Shown here piece by piece: positions 19,120-28,554 of a stretch of 64,000 nt of DNA; position 1 is the stretch's first letter, and each line of letters opens with the position of its first letter. Both the position numbers and the translations under genes were made by a program. The stretch lies in the NCBI GenBank assembly GCA_024644465.1, contig JAHEKY010000006.1, positions 1 through 64,000 of the forward strand. The letters run 5' to 3'. This stretch comes from Ilumatobacteraceae bacterium (GTDB lineage Bacteria; Actinomycetota; Acidimicrobiia; Acidimicrobiales; Ilumatobacteraceae). The notes under the pieces were generated by a model, which saw only the letters and a list, made by a program, of their open reading frames with translations, was not told the origin of the DNA and did not search any database.

Positions 19120-20609
19120 CCTGCGACCAACCCCGAGCGTCGCGCGACGCGGCCGCGTGCAGGGCGGGGCGTCGGCGTCGGCACGTGTGGCGGCGGAGGG
19201 AACGGGGCCGGCATGAACCGGTCGGGCCGGTAGCCGGACTGGCGCAGCCGCGCCTGGTGGCGCATCGAGAGCGGCGCGATCTGACGAAGGACGCCGGCCT
19301 CGTCCACGGCGAACACCTCGGTACTCGAGACGCCGCCCGACTCGCCGAGGCCACCGATCTCGATGATCGACGTGACGCGCCGGATCGGCGCGAGGTCCTC
19401 GTGCGCATTGCGCAGCAGGTCGATGTGGACGATGAAGTCGACCGTCTGCGCGATGAGGCTCCACACCGCGAACTCCGGCAGGTTCGTGTTCGACTTCGAG
19501 ACGTAATAGGCCAGTCGCGCGAGGACGATGTCGGACGTGTGGGCGTGGATCGTGGCGAGCGATCCGCGCTTGCACATCGACGCGACGTCCAGCATGTCGA
19601 GCGCTTCGTCCTCGACGAGCTCACCCACGACGACACGGTCCGGGTTGAGCCGTCTGGTCAGTTCGACGAGCTGCCGCGTGGTGATCTCGCCCTCGCCCTC
19701 GGAGTTGGCATGGCGGGTGTACAGCGCAGGGGCGTCGGGGTGGCGGGGGTCGTCCTCGAGTCGGAGCTCGAGCAAGTTCTTCTCGACGGAGATGATCCGC
19801 TCGAGGGGGGACACCTCACCCAGCAGTTCCGTGAGCAACGTCGTCTTGCCGGCGCCCGGTGGACCCGACACGAGGATCGTGAACCCGCAGCGGACGAGCG
19901 CCCGCAACTGCTCGACGACGGGGCGGGGGAACAGACCGAGGTCCGCCAGACCGGCGAGGCCGACGTGCCGGAGGACGAACCGGCGGATCGACAACCGGGG
20001 ATGGGTCGAGATCCCGTGCTCGGCCGAGCCGCCGAGGACCATCACGATGCGCGAGCCGTCGGACGACTGCAGCGTCAGCATCGGCGACGACGTGTCGAGC
20101 CGGCCTTCCCCGGTACCAGTCATCCGGAGGGCGAGGCGTTTCTGGAACGAGGTCAGCTCCGACTCCGACGCCCACAGCCGTCCGACGTCGATCTTGTGGC
20201 CGTCGGTGTAGGTGACCCATGTCGACGCCGCGCTGTTGACGTCGATCTCCTCCACGCCAGGGTCGCTGAGAAACGGCTCGAGCGGTCCGGAGCCGGTCAG
20301 CTCAGCCGCGACGCGCGATCTGACCACCTGTTCGCCACGACGTTCGAGCGGCGCGAGACCGCGGCGCAGACGTTGCTCGTTGACGACGCCGACCTCTTCG
20401 TTGATCCACGCCCCGAGCAGGAGTTGCTGGCGGCGTTCATCCGACGCGAGCGCGCCCTGGTTGCGGGCGGCGCTCGCCCCGTTCCCCGCGGCACCATCGT
20501 CGCGCTCGAGCGCGTCGATCAGCCGCGCCGCGACGCAATCGGTCACCGCCGACACGATGCGCTCGAGCTCGGCGTCCGTCGGCACGCGATCGAGAGGCCG
20601 GTCGGTCAT
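19116..20609 (-). CDS. tadA: TadA/CpaF family secretion ATPase
   Basis: GPLEPFLSDPGVEEIDVN, ILVSGPPGAGKTTLLTELL (Walker A), LTRRLNPDRVVVGELVEDEALDML, GSLATIHAHTS. Confidence 0.93.
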   Translation of the reverse strand: MTDRPLDRVPTDAELERIVSAVTDCVAARLIDALERDDGAAGNGASAARNQGALASDERRQQLLLGAWINEEVGVVNEQRLRRGLAPLERRGEQVVRSRVAAELTGSGPLEPFLSDPGVEEIDVNSAASTWVTYTDGHKIDVGRLWASESELTSFQKRLALRMTGTGEGRLDTSSPMLTLQSSDGSRIVMVLGGSAEHGISTHPRLSIRRFVLRHVGLAGLADLGLFPRPVVEQLRALVRCGFTILVSGPPGAGKTTLLTELLGEVSPLERIISVEKNLLELRLEDDPRHPDAPALYTRHANSEGEGEITTRQLVELTRRLNPDRVVVGELVEDEALDMLDVASMCKRGSLATIHAHTSDIVLARLAYYVSKSNTNLPEFAVWSLIAQTVDFIVHIDLLRNAHEDLAPIRRVTSIIEIGGLGESGGVSSTEVFAVDEAGVLRQIAPLSMRHQARLRQSGYRPDRFMPAPFPPPPHVPTPTPRPARGRVARRSGLVAG

Positions 20610-21436
20610 GTGAGGGCTCCGGTACCGGCCGGTGCTTCGGGCGCCGGATCACCGACGGCGTCCACTGCGGAGATCTCCGCTGCGTGCGCATCACGCGCCG
20701 CGAACACCCGCTCGGCGAGCGTCGCTGCGGAACGCATCAACGGCAGACGCGCGAGCCGACGGGCGGACACGCCCGCTCGGCCGGCCAGCACGTCGGCTGC
20801 GAGCGGATCGTCGACGAGCTGGTGCGCGGCCACGTCGACGCCGCTCTCGGCGGACACGAAGTCGGCGATCTCGGCCAGGTCGAACGGGCGATCTCCGATG
20901 ACCGCCAATGCGGTCGGGGCGCCGGCGGTGGCGAGTGACTCGACGAGTTCCGCGCAGCGCTCGAGCCGCACGCCCGCAGCCGTGGCAGCGGCGCCGCGCT
21001 GGCGGTGGCACACGACGATCGTGTCCGCGAGCCCGGCCAGGACGGGCGGAGGCGCGGACGCAAGGTGCCGCCCGAGGTCGGCGACCAGGGTCGGGCCGGC
21101 GAGGCGGGCGAGAAGGGGAAACACCGTCGTCCCGGCTTCCGCGATCGCCCGGTTGGCCTCGAGGCTGCGAACCGGGGCGGCGATGAATCGCGTGCCGGAG
21201 GGAGACGACCGGACGTGTGGTTCGATTGCGCCCCAGCCCGCATCGCGCGACCCGGCGCTGAGCGCCGCGACGATCGCCGACAGCGTCGGCGAGGACGGCG
21301 TGCCCAACCAGGCTGCCAGCGACCCGCCCGAACGATCTGCCTCGATGAGGATGGCCTGCCTGTCCGCCGGCGCGCCTGCAGCCAGCGCGAGCGACGTCGT
21401 CGTCGTGCAGTCGCCGATCAGCGCGACGACACTCAT
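20606..21436 (-). CDS. TadZ/CpaE-like protein with degenerate P-loop
   Basis: VVALIGDCTTTTSLALAAGAPADRQAILIEADRSGGSLAAWLG has MinD-like topology but lacks a canonical GKT P-loop; directly upstream of tadA. Confidence 0.65.
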   Translation of the reverse strand: MSVVALIGDCTTTTSLALAAGAPADRQAILIEADRSGGSLAAWLGTPSSPTLSAIVAALSAGSRDAGWGAIEPHVRSSPSGTRFIAAPVRSLEANRAIAEAGTTVFPLLARLAGPTLVADLGRHLASAPPPVLAGLADTIVVCHRQRGAAATAAGVRLERCAELVESLATAGAPTALAVIGDRPFDLAEIADFVSAESGVDVAAHQLVDDPLAADVLAGRAGVSARRLARLPLMRSAATLAERVFAARDAHAAEISAVDAVGDPAPEAPAGTGALT

Positions 21437-22074
21437 GATTCCGACCCGGTCGCGGCCGGGTCCGGCGAGGGGACGAGCAGCACGATCCGGACGTCGTCCG
21501 CGGCCGCGATCAACGCGGCATCTGACTCGGCGAGTTCGATCGAGACGGAGTTGCCGAGCGCGTTCGTCGTCGGCAATGGCAGCCCGACGACGCGCCCGTC
21601 GACCGACGTCACGCCCGGTGCCTCGCTGTTCGGGTCGCCGGGCACGACGAGCCGCACCGGAACTCGCTCGCGCAGACCGATCGGGAGTTCGCCATCGGCG
21701 GCGCGGATGGCGACGATCGCATTGCCCGCCGACACGAGCGGTTCCGCTTGGATCGCCTGGTGGGAGACGAGCGACCCGGAGACGAGACGGACCTTGGCGT
21801 ACTGACCGATCATCGTCGAGAGATCGGCTCCAGCGACGACGTTGACGGACCGGTCGACGTCGACCTCGACGGTGCGCAACATGTCTGCCGTGAGACGCGT
21901 GCCGGCGGGGACGTCACGGACGACCTGCACCGCGGGTTCGGTGTCGTCGAGCGATGCGTACACGAGCACGTTGCCGCCGATCGCGAGGGCGCCGAGCACG
22001 AGACCGACCGCGAGCCGCTTGCGTCGCCGAGATGCGGGACGGAACCCCGCAGTGACACGTGTGCCGTCGTTCAT
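21433..22074 (-). CDS. SAF-domain pilus assembly protein (CpaB/RcpC-like)
   Basis: VQVVRDVPAGTRLTADMLRTVEVDVDRSVNVVAGADLSTMIGQYAKVRLVSGSLVSHQAI is a SAF signature. Confidence 0.82.
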   Translation of the reverse strand: MNDGTRVTAGFRPASRRRKRLAVGLVLGALAIGGNVLVYASLDDTEPAVQVVRDVPAGTRLTADMLRTVEVDVDRSVNVVAGADLSTMIGQYAKVRLVSGSLVSHQAIQAEPLVSAGNAIVAIRAADGELPIGLRERVPVRLVVPGDPNSEAPGVTSVDGRVVGLPLPTTNALGNSVSIELAESDAALIAAADDVRIVLLVPSPDPAATGSES

Positions 22075-22907
22075 CGGGGCCCGCCTGTGTGCAGTGGATC
22101 GGTCGTCATCGACGCGGCCGGCGATGCACCAGCTCGGGGTGAGATCTCGGGTGCCGGTCCCGGCGCGGGCAGGATCACCGAGTGACCGGCGAGTGCGACG
22201 GCGCATGCGAACACCAGGCCGGGCCCGAACGGAACCACACGCATCCGCCTCAGGACACCGACCGTGGCGGTCGATCCCGCGGCCAGGGCGAGTGCGCTGA
22301 GTGGGAGCTGCCAGTCGACGGCGCCGACCGCGGCTCCGAGCACGACGGCGGCCTTGACGTCACCGAGGCCCATTGCGGCAGGCGATACCAGGTGCATCGC
22401 GAGCAGCGGCGCGGCCAACAGCAGCGCACCCACGGCCGGTTCGGCGAGTTCGGGGTTGGAACCGCCGGCCGCGTCGATGATCGTCAGTGCAGCGAACGCG
22501 CCGGCCGCCAACAGCACGATCCGATTCGGGAGGCGACGGCACTCGACGTCGACGATCGCGGCGAGCACGACGATCGCGACGGCGAGGCCGCTGGCCAGTG
22601 GCACGTCCGTCGAGCGCGTACCGACGAGGGCGATGCAACCGGTCAGCACCGCTGCGACCCGCCAGCCGGCGCCGACGGAGGACCATGCGTGGGCCAGCAT
22701 CCGCCATGTGTGGGACTTCGGTGTCCGGCTGGACGTCGTCGTTCGAGTCGACCTTCGGCGCCTCATCGTTTCCCAGTGGGAGTCGGCGACCGCTGGGCGG
22801 AAGCGCGGGTCCGGCGCCAGCGAACTCGCCCGTTCGATGGCATCGACGGCGACGGGCGCGGCCGTAGGCACTGCCGCGAGTTCGGTGGGCTCGGACGACG
22901 CGACCAC
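22071..22907 (-). CDS. A24 prepilin peptidase
   Basis: Catalytic Asp motifs DVECRRLPN and GLGDVK in a polytopic protein. Confidence 0.88.
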   Translation of the reverse strand: MVASSEPTELAAVPTAAPVAVDAIERASSLAPDPRFRPAVADSHWETMRRRRSTRTTTSSRTPKSHTWRMLAHAWSSVGAGWRVAAVLTGCIALVGTRSTDVPLASGLAVAIVVLAAIVDVECRRLPNRIVLLAAGAFAALTIIDAAGGSNPELAEPAVGALLLAAPLLAMHLVSPAAMGLGDVKAAVVLGAAVGAVDWQLPLSALALAAGSTATVGVLRRMRVVPFGPGLVFACAVALAGHSVILPAPGPAPEISPRAGASPAASMTTDPLHTGGPR

Positions 22908-22916
22908 GAAACCTCG

Positions 22917-23183
22917 CTAGACCGCTCCGTTCATCGCCCGTGCGTGGGAGGGAGTGAGCACGGCCCGTTCGTGAAGTCGGCGAACACGTTCTTCGTGAGT
23001 GTCGTGATCTGTCGGACCTTGCCTTGGCGCGTATGTCAGACGGGATGATGTTGCGTTACTGGTCGGTTGAGTGACGTCCTTGCGGTGTTCCATGAGGCCC
23101 GCATTGATGCTCGCCTGCGCGTTCACCACGATGAAGTCGTACGCGCACGTGGCTGAGGAAACGTCGGATTGGGTTGCGCTCAA
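22917..23183 (-). CDS. Hypothetical 88-aa protein at the head of the tad operon
   Basis: GAGGAG Shine-Dalgarno 7 nt before a TTG; ORF ends 9 nt before the prepilin peptidase start. No recognised domain. Confidence 0.35.
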   Translation of the reverse strand: MSATQSDVSSATCAYDFIVVNAQASINAGLMEHRKDVTQPTSNATSSRLTYAPRQGPTDHDTHEERVRRLHERAVLTPSHARAMNGAV

Positions 23184-23510
23184 CGTGTGCTCCTCGCTTG
23201 ATCAGGCGTATTCGGGCAGGCAGAAGCAGCGTGTTTGCACGCTGACGGCTCCCTTCGCCGGGACGGTTCGAACGAACTTCGGCGGCCATTCACCGTGAAT
23301 CGGCGAACTCGGTGCTCCGCATGGCTGCTGACCGGAACGCCACCTTTCACCCCTCCGGCTCCGGTAGATCTGCAACTTTTGAGACAAAGTAGATCAAGTC
23401 GAACGACAAATCAATTGAAAATATCGGTCCACGTTGCGTGGTTGGCGACGACAAGCAGCCGATGATCGCGGGCGGAGCCGCGCCGCGGTGCGACGCTGTG
23501 GATTGGCCGG

Positions 23511-24059
23511 TCAGCCGGCGCTGAGCGAACGCACGGTCCACTCGAGGATCCAGCCGAGATAGGCGTAGAGGTGGTGCTCGGGCGAGTCCTCTTCGTCGGC
23601 GCCGTCGGCGGATTCGTCGTCGGTGATGTCGAGCATCGTGCCGAGCACGAGGCGGATCGCGTTGACCGACTGCATGAACGCCATCGTCTCGGTCTCGGTC
23701 AGCAGCTCCGGGCCGTCGGGCCCGATCAGCCGGCTGACGCTGTCGACCGCCGCGACGCGGCTGGCGACCAACTCCTCGCGCATCAGGCGCTGGTACTCGG
23801 CTTCCTTGTCCGGGTCGTCCTGGAACGCCGGTGGGAACAGGCGGTGCAACAGCGGCCGCGTCGCATCGTTCTCGTCGCTCGTCAGCAGCGTCTTCAGTTC
23901 GTCGAGGAGGCGGACGAGCAGCACGCGGGCGTCGTCGTCGATGTTCAGCCGCCAGCCGTCATCGGTCGCTTCGACGGGGGCGATGAAGTCGCGGTCAGCC
24001 ACGCGCCGGACCCGTCGCCACACCCGCCGTCCGAGGCGTCGCCGGCGAGCTCGCCTCAT
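23511..24059 (-). CDS. DUF2017 family protein
   Basis: Size, coupling (ATGA) to clpS and the C-terminal [15 protein letters not shown] motif. Confidence 0.7.
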   Translation of the reverse strand: MRRARRRRLGRRVWRRVRRVADRDFIAPVEATDDGWRLNIDDDARVLLVRLLDELKTLLTSDENDATRPLLHRLFPPAFQDDPDKEAEYQRLMREELVASRVAAVDSVSRLIGPDGPELLTETETMAFMQSVNAIRLVLGTMLDITDDESADGADEEDSPEHHLYAYLGWILEWTVRSLSAG

Positions 24060-24352
24060 TCATCGTGTTCCATCGTTGCCCACAAGCTGTGCTCGTGGAG
24101 GCGGAACACGTGCATCTCGGCTTCCTCACGGTTGCCGTTCGCAACGACCGCCTTGCCCTTGTGGTGCACGTCCAGCATCAGCTCGTTGGCCTTCTCAGCC
24201 GAGTAGCCGAACAGCTTCTGGAGCACGAACGCGACGTAGCTCATCAGGTTGATCGGGTCGTTCCACACGATCACCACCCACGGCCGGTCGGCGGCGGTGC
24301 TCTCGTCGGTGTCGGCTTCTTCCACACGCGTGGGCTCAAGCGTGGTCGGCAC
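24056..24352 (-). CDS. clpS: ATP-dependent Clp protease adaptor ClpS
   Basis: [47 protein letters not shown]. Confidence 0.95.
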   Translation of the reverse strand: MPTTLEPTRVEEADTDESTAADRPWVVIVWNDPINLMSYVAFVLQKLFGYSAEKANELMLDVHHKGKAVVANGNREEAEMHVFRLHEHSLWATMEHDE

Positions 24353-24460
24353 GCCCCCATTCTGCCGTGGGCGGATGCGAGTCCCACCAGCGCAGGGGCC
24401 CCTGTCGCGGCGTGATGCAGCGAGGCCCGGTCGGGTCGGGGCCTGCCGTGGGTCGCTCGC

Positions 24461-25129
24461 TCAGTCGAAGCCGTATCGGGCCGACACGTCCCCGAACGCC
24501 TGTGTCAGCCACGTCTCGAGGGTCGCGAGATCGCCGAGGTCGTACTCGAAGTACTTGTGGCTCTGCACGTCGAACGGCACGGCGTCTGCGTCGGCCTGCT
24601 TGATCAGGATCGTGTCCTTGCCGAGTGCGTGCGCCAGCCCGACTTCGTAGAACACGTTGGGGTTCAGCCCGGTCAGATCGGCGAGCACGACATCGGAGGT
24701 GCGGATGTCTTTCCAGACCTGGCTCATGATGTTGCCCGGCGTCGCGAGATCCACTGACAGGGTGCAGACGAAGTCCGGTGCCGCCGATTCGATGACTCGC
24801 CGGACGTCGGGCATCCACGCCCGCGTCGGCATCGCCAGGAAACAGGGCCTTGGCTCGCCCTGCTCGCGGGGCCGGTCGCGGATCGGATATCCGAACACGA
24901 AGTCGTCGCCCGGCAGGTTCTCCATCTGCTCGTCGACGGCGATCACGAACTGGCGGATCAGGTCGTTCAGGCGAACCTCGTCGGTACCGGCGCCGTCCTC
25001 GAGCCAGGCGCCCGCGTCGTAGGCCGTGTCGGGCGACCAGAGGAACGACATCATCCGGTCCCACCGGTCCGACCCCGTGAACCAGAGGTGGTTGATCAGG
25101 CTGCGAACGTCGCGATCCAGTTTCGTCAT
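24461..25129 (-). CDS. TIR-like / nucleoside 2-deoxyribosyltransferase-like domain protein
   Basis: IRTSDVVLADLTGLNPNVFYEVGLAHALGKDTILIKQ; ATG at 25129. Confidence 0.75.
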   Translation of the reverse strand: MTKLDRDVRSLINHLWFTGSDRWDRMMSFLWSPDTAYDAGAWLEDGAGTDEVRLNDLIRQFVIAVDEQMENLPGDDFVFGYPIRDRPREQGEPRPCFLAMPTRAWMPDVRRVIESAAPDFVCTLSVDLATPGNIMSQVWKDIRTSDVVLADLTGLNPNVFYEVGLAHALGKDTILIKQADADAVPFDVQSHKYFEYDLGDLATLETWLTQAFGDVSARYGFD

Positions 25130-25426
25130 CGGGTGGCCTCCGGGTGTCGCGCCAAGCGTACGCGGGATCGCCTGGGTGCGCTGAGATGTCCGGTGGCGAG
25201 GTGCGGTGTCGCAGTGCCTCGACGTCCTGGCGGGCGATGCGCGTTCACCTCTGTTCGATTCGGGGCCAGCCAATGCGGCTGCCAAGACCGGGCATCGCTT
25301 CCCCGGGCATCGCTTCGAGTGTTGCGGCACGATCAAGAGCCCTGGTGGCGTCTTGCGCGACACCTTCGACGACTCGGCGAGCTCGGCTTCGGGTAACAAC
25401 GCGGCGGCAGCAGCAGCCCGGCGTAC

Positions 25427-25921
25427 TCAGTCGAGCTCGAGGGACGGGTCGAGCTCGTCGGCTGCGTCCGCTCCGACGGCGCGCTTCAGCTCCGCCTCAC
25501 CGAGGATCGTGAATGTCGCAGTCGATTCGGCCCGGACCCGGCCCTTCAGGTCGACGATGCGGCCGACGGTGCGGATCTCCGAATCGGTCTGCTCGGTGAC
25601 CTCGGCTTCGACGTTGTGTGGCTTGTCGACGTAGATCGCCCGGTCGAACCGGGTCGTCGTCTCGCTCGTCACCGCCCACCGCCGCCCGAGCGCGATGCAC
25701 GCCCAGGCCATCGCCTCGTCCAGCACGGCGAGGGCGACCCCACCGTGAACCATCGTCGGCGCACCGCTGAAGTCCTTCGTCAACGCGAACTCGGCGGTCA
25801 CGAGATCGCGGTCGGTGTCGTGGAAGAACGGGATCTGCAGGCCACGCTCGTTGCGTTGCTCGCACACGAAGCAGTTCGTCTCGTAGCCGAGGTCGTCGTT
25901 GTGCAACGGCAGGAGTGTCAC
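25427..25921 (-). CDS. PaaI-type hotdog thioesterase
   Basis: GAPTMVHGGVALAVLDEAMAWACIALGRRWAVTSETTTRFDRAIYVDKP. Confidence 0.88.
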   Translation of the reverse strand: MTLLPLHNDDLGYETNCFVCEQRNERGLQIPFFHDTDRDLVTAEFALTKDFSGAPTMVHGGVALAVLDEAMAWACIALGRRWAVTSETTTRFDRAIYVDKPHNVEAEVTEQTDSEIRTVGRIVDLKGRVRAESTATFTILGEAELKRAVGADAADELDPSLELD

Positions 25922-25958
25922 TGCCGCAACCGTAGGCCATCACCGGCGCAGGCCCACG

Positions 25959-26005
25959 AACGCGTGAGGTTGTTGCGCACATGGAGCGCACCTACCTCAC
26001 GCGTT
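25959..26005. repeat. Long hairpin (12-bp + 5-bp stems) between divergent genes
   Basis: AACGCGTGAGGT-tgt-TGCGC-acatgga-GCGCA-cct-ACCTCACGCGTT; both stems perfect. Confidence 0.9.
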
Positions 26006-26062
26006 GGTGAGTCATTGGGTTCGATGGGAGGGCCGTCGGCACGATCGGCGAAGCTGCCCGTG

Positions 26063-26791
26063 ATGATCCCCTACGAGCCGGACCTTCGTCACCGGATCGC
26101 CGAGCACCTCCGACGCCATGACCGGATCGAGATGCCCCTGCAAGGCCGCCGACACGCCGCTGTCGCGGTGTTGCTCGTCGACTCCGAGGTCGGTTCCGAC
26201 CATCACGACCCTCATCCAGCCGATGCCGAGGGGATGTCCGTGATCCCGTCCGACATCACCGGCCTCGACGGCCGGATGGCGAACGTCGCCGGCGGTGCAT
26301 CATTCGTGCTCTGTCGCCGTGCATCCAGGCTGAACACGCACGCCGCGCAATGGGCGCTGCCCGGTGGCCGAATCGACGCAGGTGAGACGCCGGCGGAGGC
26401 CGCGCTGCGCGAGACCCACGAGGAAGTCGGCGTCGAGCTCGACGAGACAGCGGTGCTCGGTGCGCTCGACGACTATGCGACCCGCTCCGGATACGTGATC
26501 ACGCCGCTGGTCGTGTGGGCCGGCGCCGACACGTCGATGGTGCCGAACCCCGACGAGGTGCTCGCCGCGTATCGGATCGGGCTGCACGAACTCTGTCGCG
26601 ACGACTCGCCCCGCTTCGTCACGATCCCCGAGAGCGACCGGCCGGTCGTGCAGGTGCCGCTCGGCGGCGACCTGATTCACGCCCCGACAGGTGCGCTGCT
26701 CGTGCAGTTCCGCTGGGTCGGTCTCGAGGGCCGGCGCGGTGACCACTGCCGCGTCGGCGACTTCGAGCAGCCGGTATTCGCCTGGGGTTGA
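26063..26791 (+). CDS. NUDIX hydrolase
   Basis: WALPGGRIDAGETPAEAALRETHEEVGV is a canonical Nudix box; start ATG 26063. Confidence 0.92.
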   Translation: MIPYEPDLRHRIAEHLRRHDRIEMPLQGRRHAAVAVLLVDSEVGSDHHDPHPADAEGMSVIPSDITGLDGRMANVAGGASFVLCRRASRLNTHAAQWALPGGRIDAGETPAEAALRETHEEVGVELDETAVLGALDDYATRSGYVITPLVVWAGADTSMVPNPDEVLAAYRIGLHELCRDDSPRFVTIPESDRPVVQVPLGGDLIHAPTGALLVQFRWVGLEGRRGDHCRVGDFEQPVFAWG

Positions 26792-26925
26792 CGGACGGCC
26801 GCTGGCCGTCCTCCTGGCGGCTTGCCGCCGTCGGTCAGCGGCTTTGCCGCTGGTCGACCTTTTCGGGCTGGCGCCCGACGGTCGCCTTCCGGCGCCCGAC
26901 GGTCTTTCGTGGCACGCTGTCGTCG

Positions 26926-27579
26926 ATGTTGCACGACTGGCGGATCGAGCCGTCCGAGTACGACCGCCACGACGTACGGCGGGGGCGGCGGCATGCGTTC
27001 GAGCGGATCGATCCTGCCTCGACGGCGCTCGTCGTCGTCGACATGATCCCGTTCTTCGTCGAGGAGAACCCGTACACGCGGGGCATCGTCGCGAACATCG
27101 ACCGGCTCGCGACGGCACTCCGTTCGGCCGGCGGCACCGTCGCCTGGATCGTCCCGGCGCTGATGGAACCCAGCGCCGTCGACGAGGAGTTCTTCGGCAG
27201 CGAGATCGCCGCGACGTACGCCGCCGCGGGCGGGGAGGGCAGCGTGCGCGATCGGCTGTGGCCGGCGTTCGACGTGGACGCCGTCGACGTCGTCGCCGAG
27301 AAGAGCGCGGCGAGCGCCTTCTTCCCCGGTCGCTGCAACCTGTCGGAGCAGCTCGACGAACGTGGGATCGACACGGTGCTGATCGCGGGCACGGTGGCGA
27401 ACGTCTGCTGCGAGTCGACCGCCCGTGACGCCAAGACTCTCGGGTACCGCGTCGTCATGATCGCCGACGCGAACTCGGCGGTCGACGACGAGTCGCTCAA
27501 TGCGACGTTGCGCACGATCTACCGATCGTTCGGCGACGTTCGGACGGTCGACGACGTCCTCAGGCTGGTCGTCACCTAG
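26926..27579 (+). CDS. Isochorismatase-family cysteine hydrolase
   Basis: TALVVVDMIPFFV, VAEKSAASAFFPG, DTVLIAGTVANVCCESTARDAKTLGYRVVMIADANSA. Confidence 0.92.
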   Translation: MLHDWRIEPSEYDRHDVRRGRRHAFERIDPASTALVVVDMIPFFVEENPYTRGIVANIDRLATALRSAGGTVAWIVPALMEPSAVDEEFFGSEIAATYAAAGGEGSVRDRLWPAFDVDAVDVVAEKSAASAFFPGRCNLSEQLDERGIDTVLIAGTVANVCCESTARDAKTLGYRVVMIADANSAVDDESLNATLRTIYRSFGDVRTVDDVLRLVVT

Positions 27580-27638
27580 TCGTCGATGAGAACGCGACGC
27601 GCCGATCGCTCGCTCGGCGGCAGCTGTGTCAACGTGAC

Positions 27639-28085
27639 GTGGTGGGGATCGTCTCGGAACACGAGTACCGGTTCGCGACGTCGCGCGGAGATGTCTGGGC
27701 GGCGCTGACCCGCGTCGACCGGTACTGCGAGTGGTGGCCATGGTTGCGCGGCTTCGACGGCTCCGCCTTCGCGGCCGGCGAACAGTGGCGGTGCGCCGTC
27801 CGGCCCCCGCTGCCCTACACGCTGCGCTTCACGATCGAGCTGACGAACGTCGTCGTCGGCGAGCACGTCGACGCCCGCCTGGACGGCGACATCGCCGGCG
27901 CAGCGGAACTGGCGTTGCGCGAGACGAACGGCGGCTGTGTCCTGCGGCTCGCCGCCGACCTGACGGCCGTGCGCGGTGTTGCCGGGTTCGTCGACCGCGT
28001 GCTGCCGCCGCTCGCCCGTTGGGGGCACGACTGGGTGCTCGACAACGGGGCGCGACAGTTCCGCGACGCCGCCCTCGCCGGGTAG
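27639..28085 (+). CDS. SRPBCC/START-like protein
   Basis: YRFATSRGDVWAALTRVDRYCEWWPWLRGFDG typical START/polyketide cyclase-like N-terminus. Confidence 0.7.
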   Translation: MVGIVSEHEYRFATSRGDVWAALTRVDRYCEWWPWLRGFDGSAFAAGEQWRCAVRPPLPYTLRFTIELTNVVVGEHVDARLDGDIAGAAELALRETNGGCVLRLAADLTAVRGVAGFVDRVLPPLARWGHDWVLDNGARQFRDAALAG

Positions 28086-28094
28086 GGGTGAGCG

Positions 28095-28532
28095 TCAGGT
28101 GCCCGAGTGGCCGAAACCGCCGCCGCGGTCGAGGCCCTCGAGCGTGTCGCAGATCTCCCACTCGACCGACTCGACCCGCTGGATCACGAGTTGTGCGACC
28201 CGGTCGCCACGGGCGATCGCGTAGTCGTCGTGCGGATCCGTGTTGACGAGGATCACCTTGATCTCCCCGCGGTACGCGGCGTCGATCAGACCGGGTGCGT
28301 TGACGACACTGATGCCGTGTTTCAGGGCGAGGCCGCTGCGCGGCAGCACGAAACCGCCGTACCCCATCGGGATCGCGATCGAGATGCCCGTCGGCACGAG
28401 TGCGCGCCCCCCACCGGCGGCCAGGATGGCACCCTCCGCTGCATGGAGATCGAGGCCGGCGTCACCCTCGTGCGCGTACGTCGGCAGCGGCAGGTCGGTG
28501 TCGAGGCGGACGATGGGCACGGGGAGCGTCAC
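28095..28532 (-). CDS. dut: dUTP diphosphatase
   Basis: [61 protein letters not shown]. Confidence 0.96.
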   Translation of the reverse strand: MTLPVPIVRLDTDLPLPTYAHEGDAGLDLHAAEGAILAAGGGRALVPTGISIAIPMGYGGFVLPRSGLALKHGISVVNAPGLIDAAYRGEIKVILVNTDPHDDYAIARGDRVAQLVIQRVESVEWEICDTLEGLDRGGGFGHSGT

Positions 28533-28554
28533 GGCGACGCATCGTAGGCCATCG

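Noticed and set aside
18834-21845. 1003-aa plus-strand ORF
   Set aside because: Antisense to tadA, the tadZ-like gene and neighbours; low-complexity Arg/Ser-rich translation.
22908-23510. Cyclic-di-GMP (GEMM) riboswitch upstream of tad
   Set aside because: Only a simple CAGCGTG-CAAA-CACGCTG hairpin; conserved GEMM core elements were not found.
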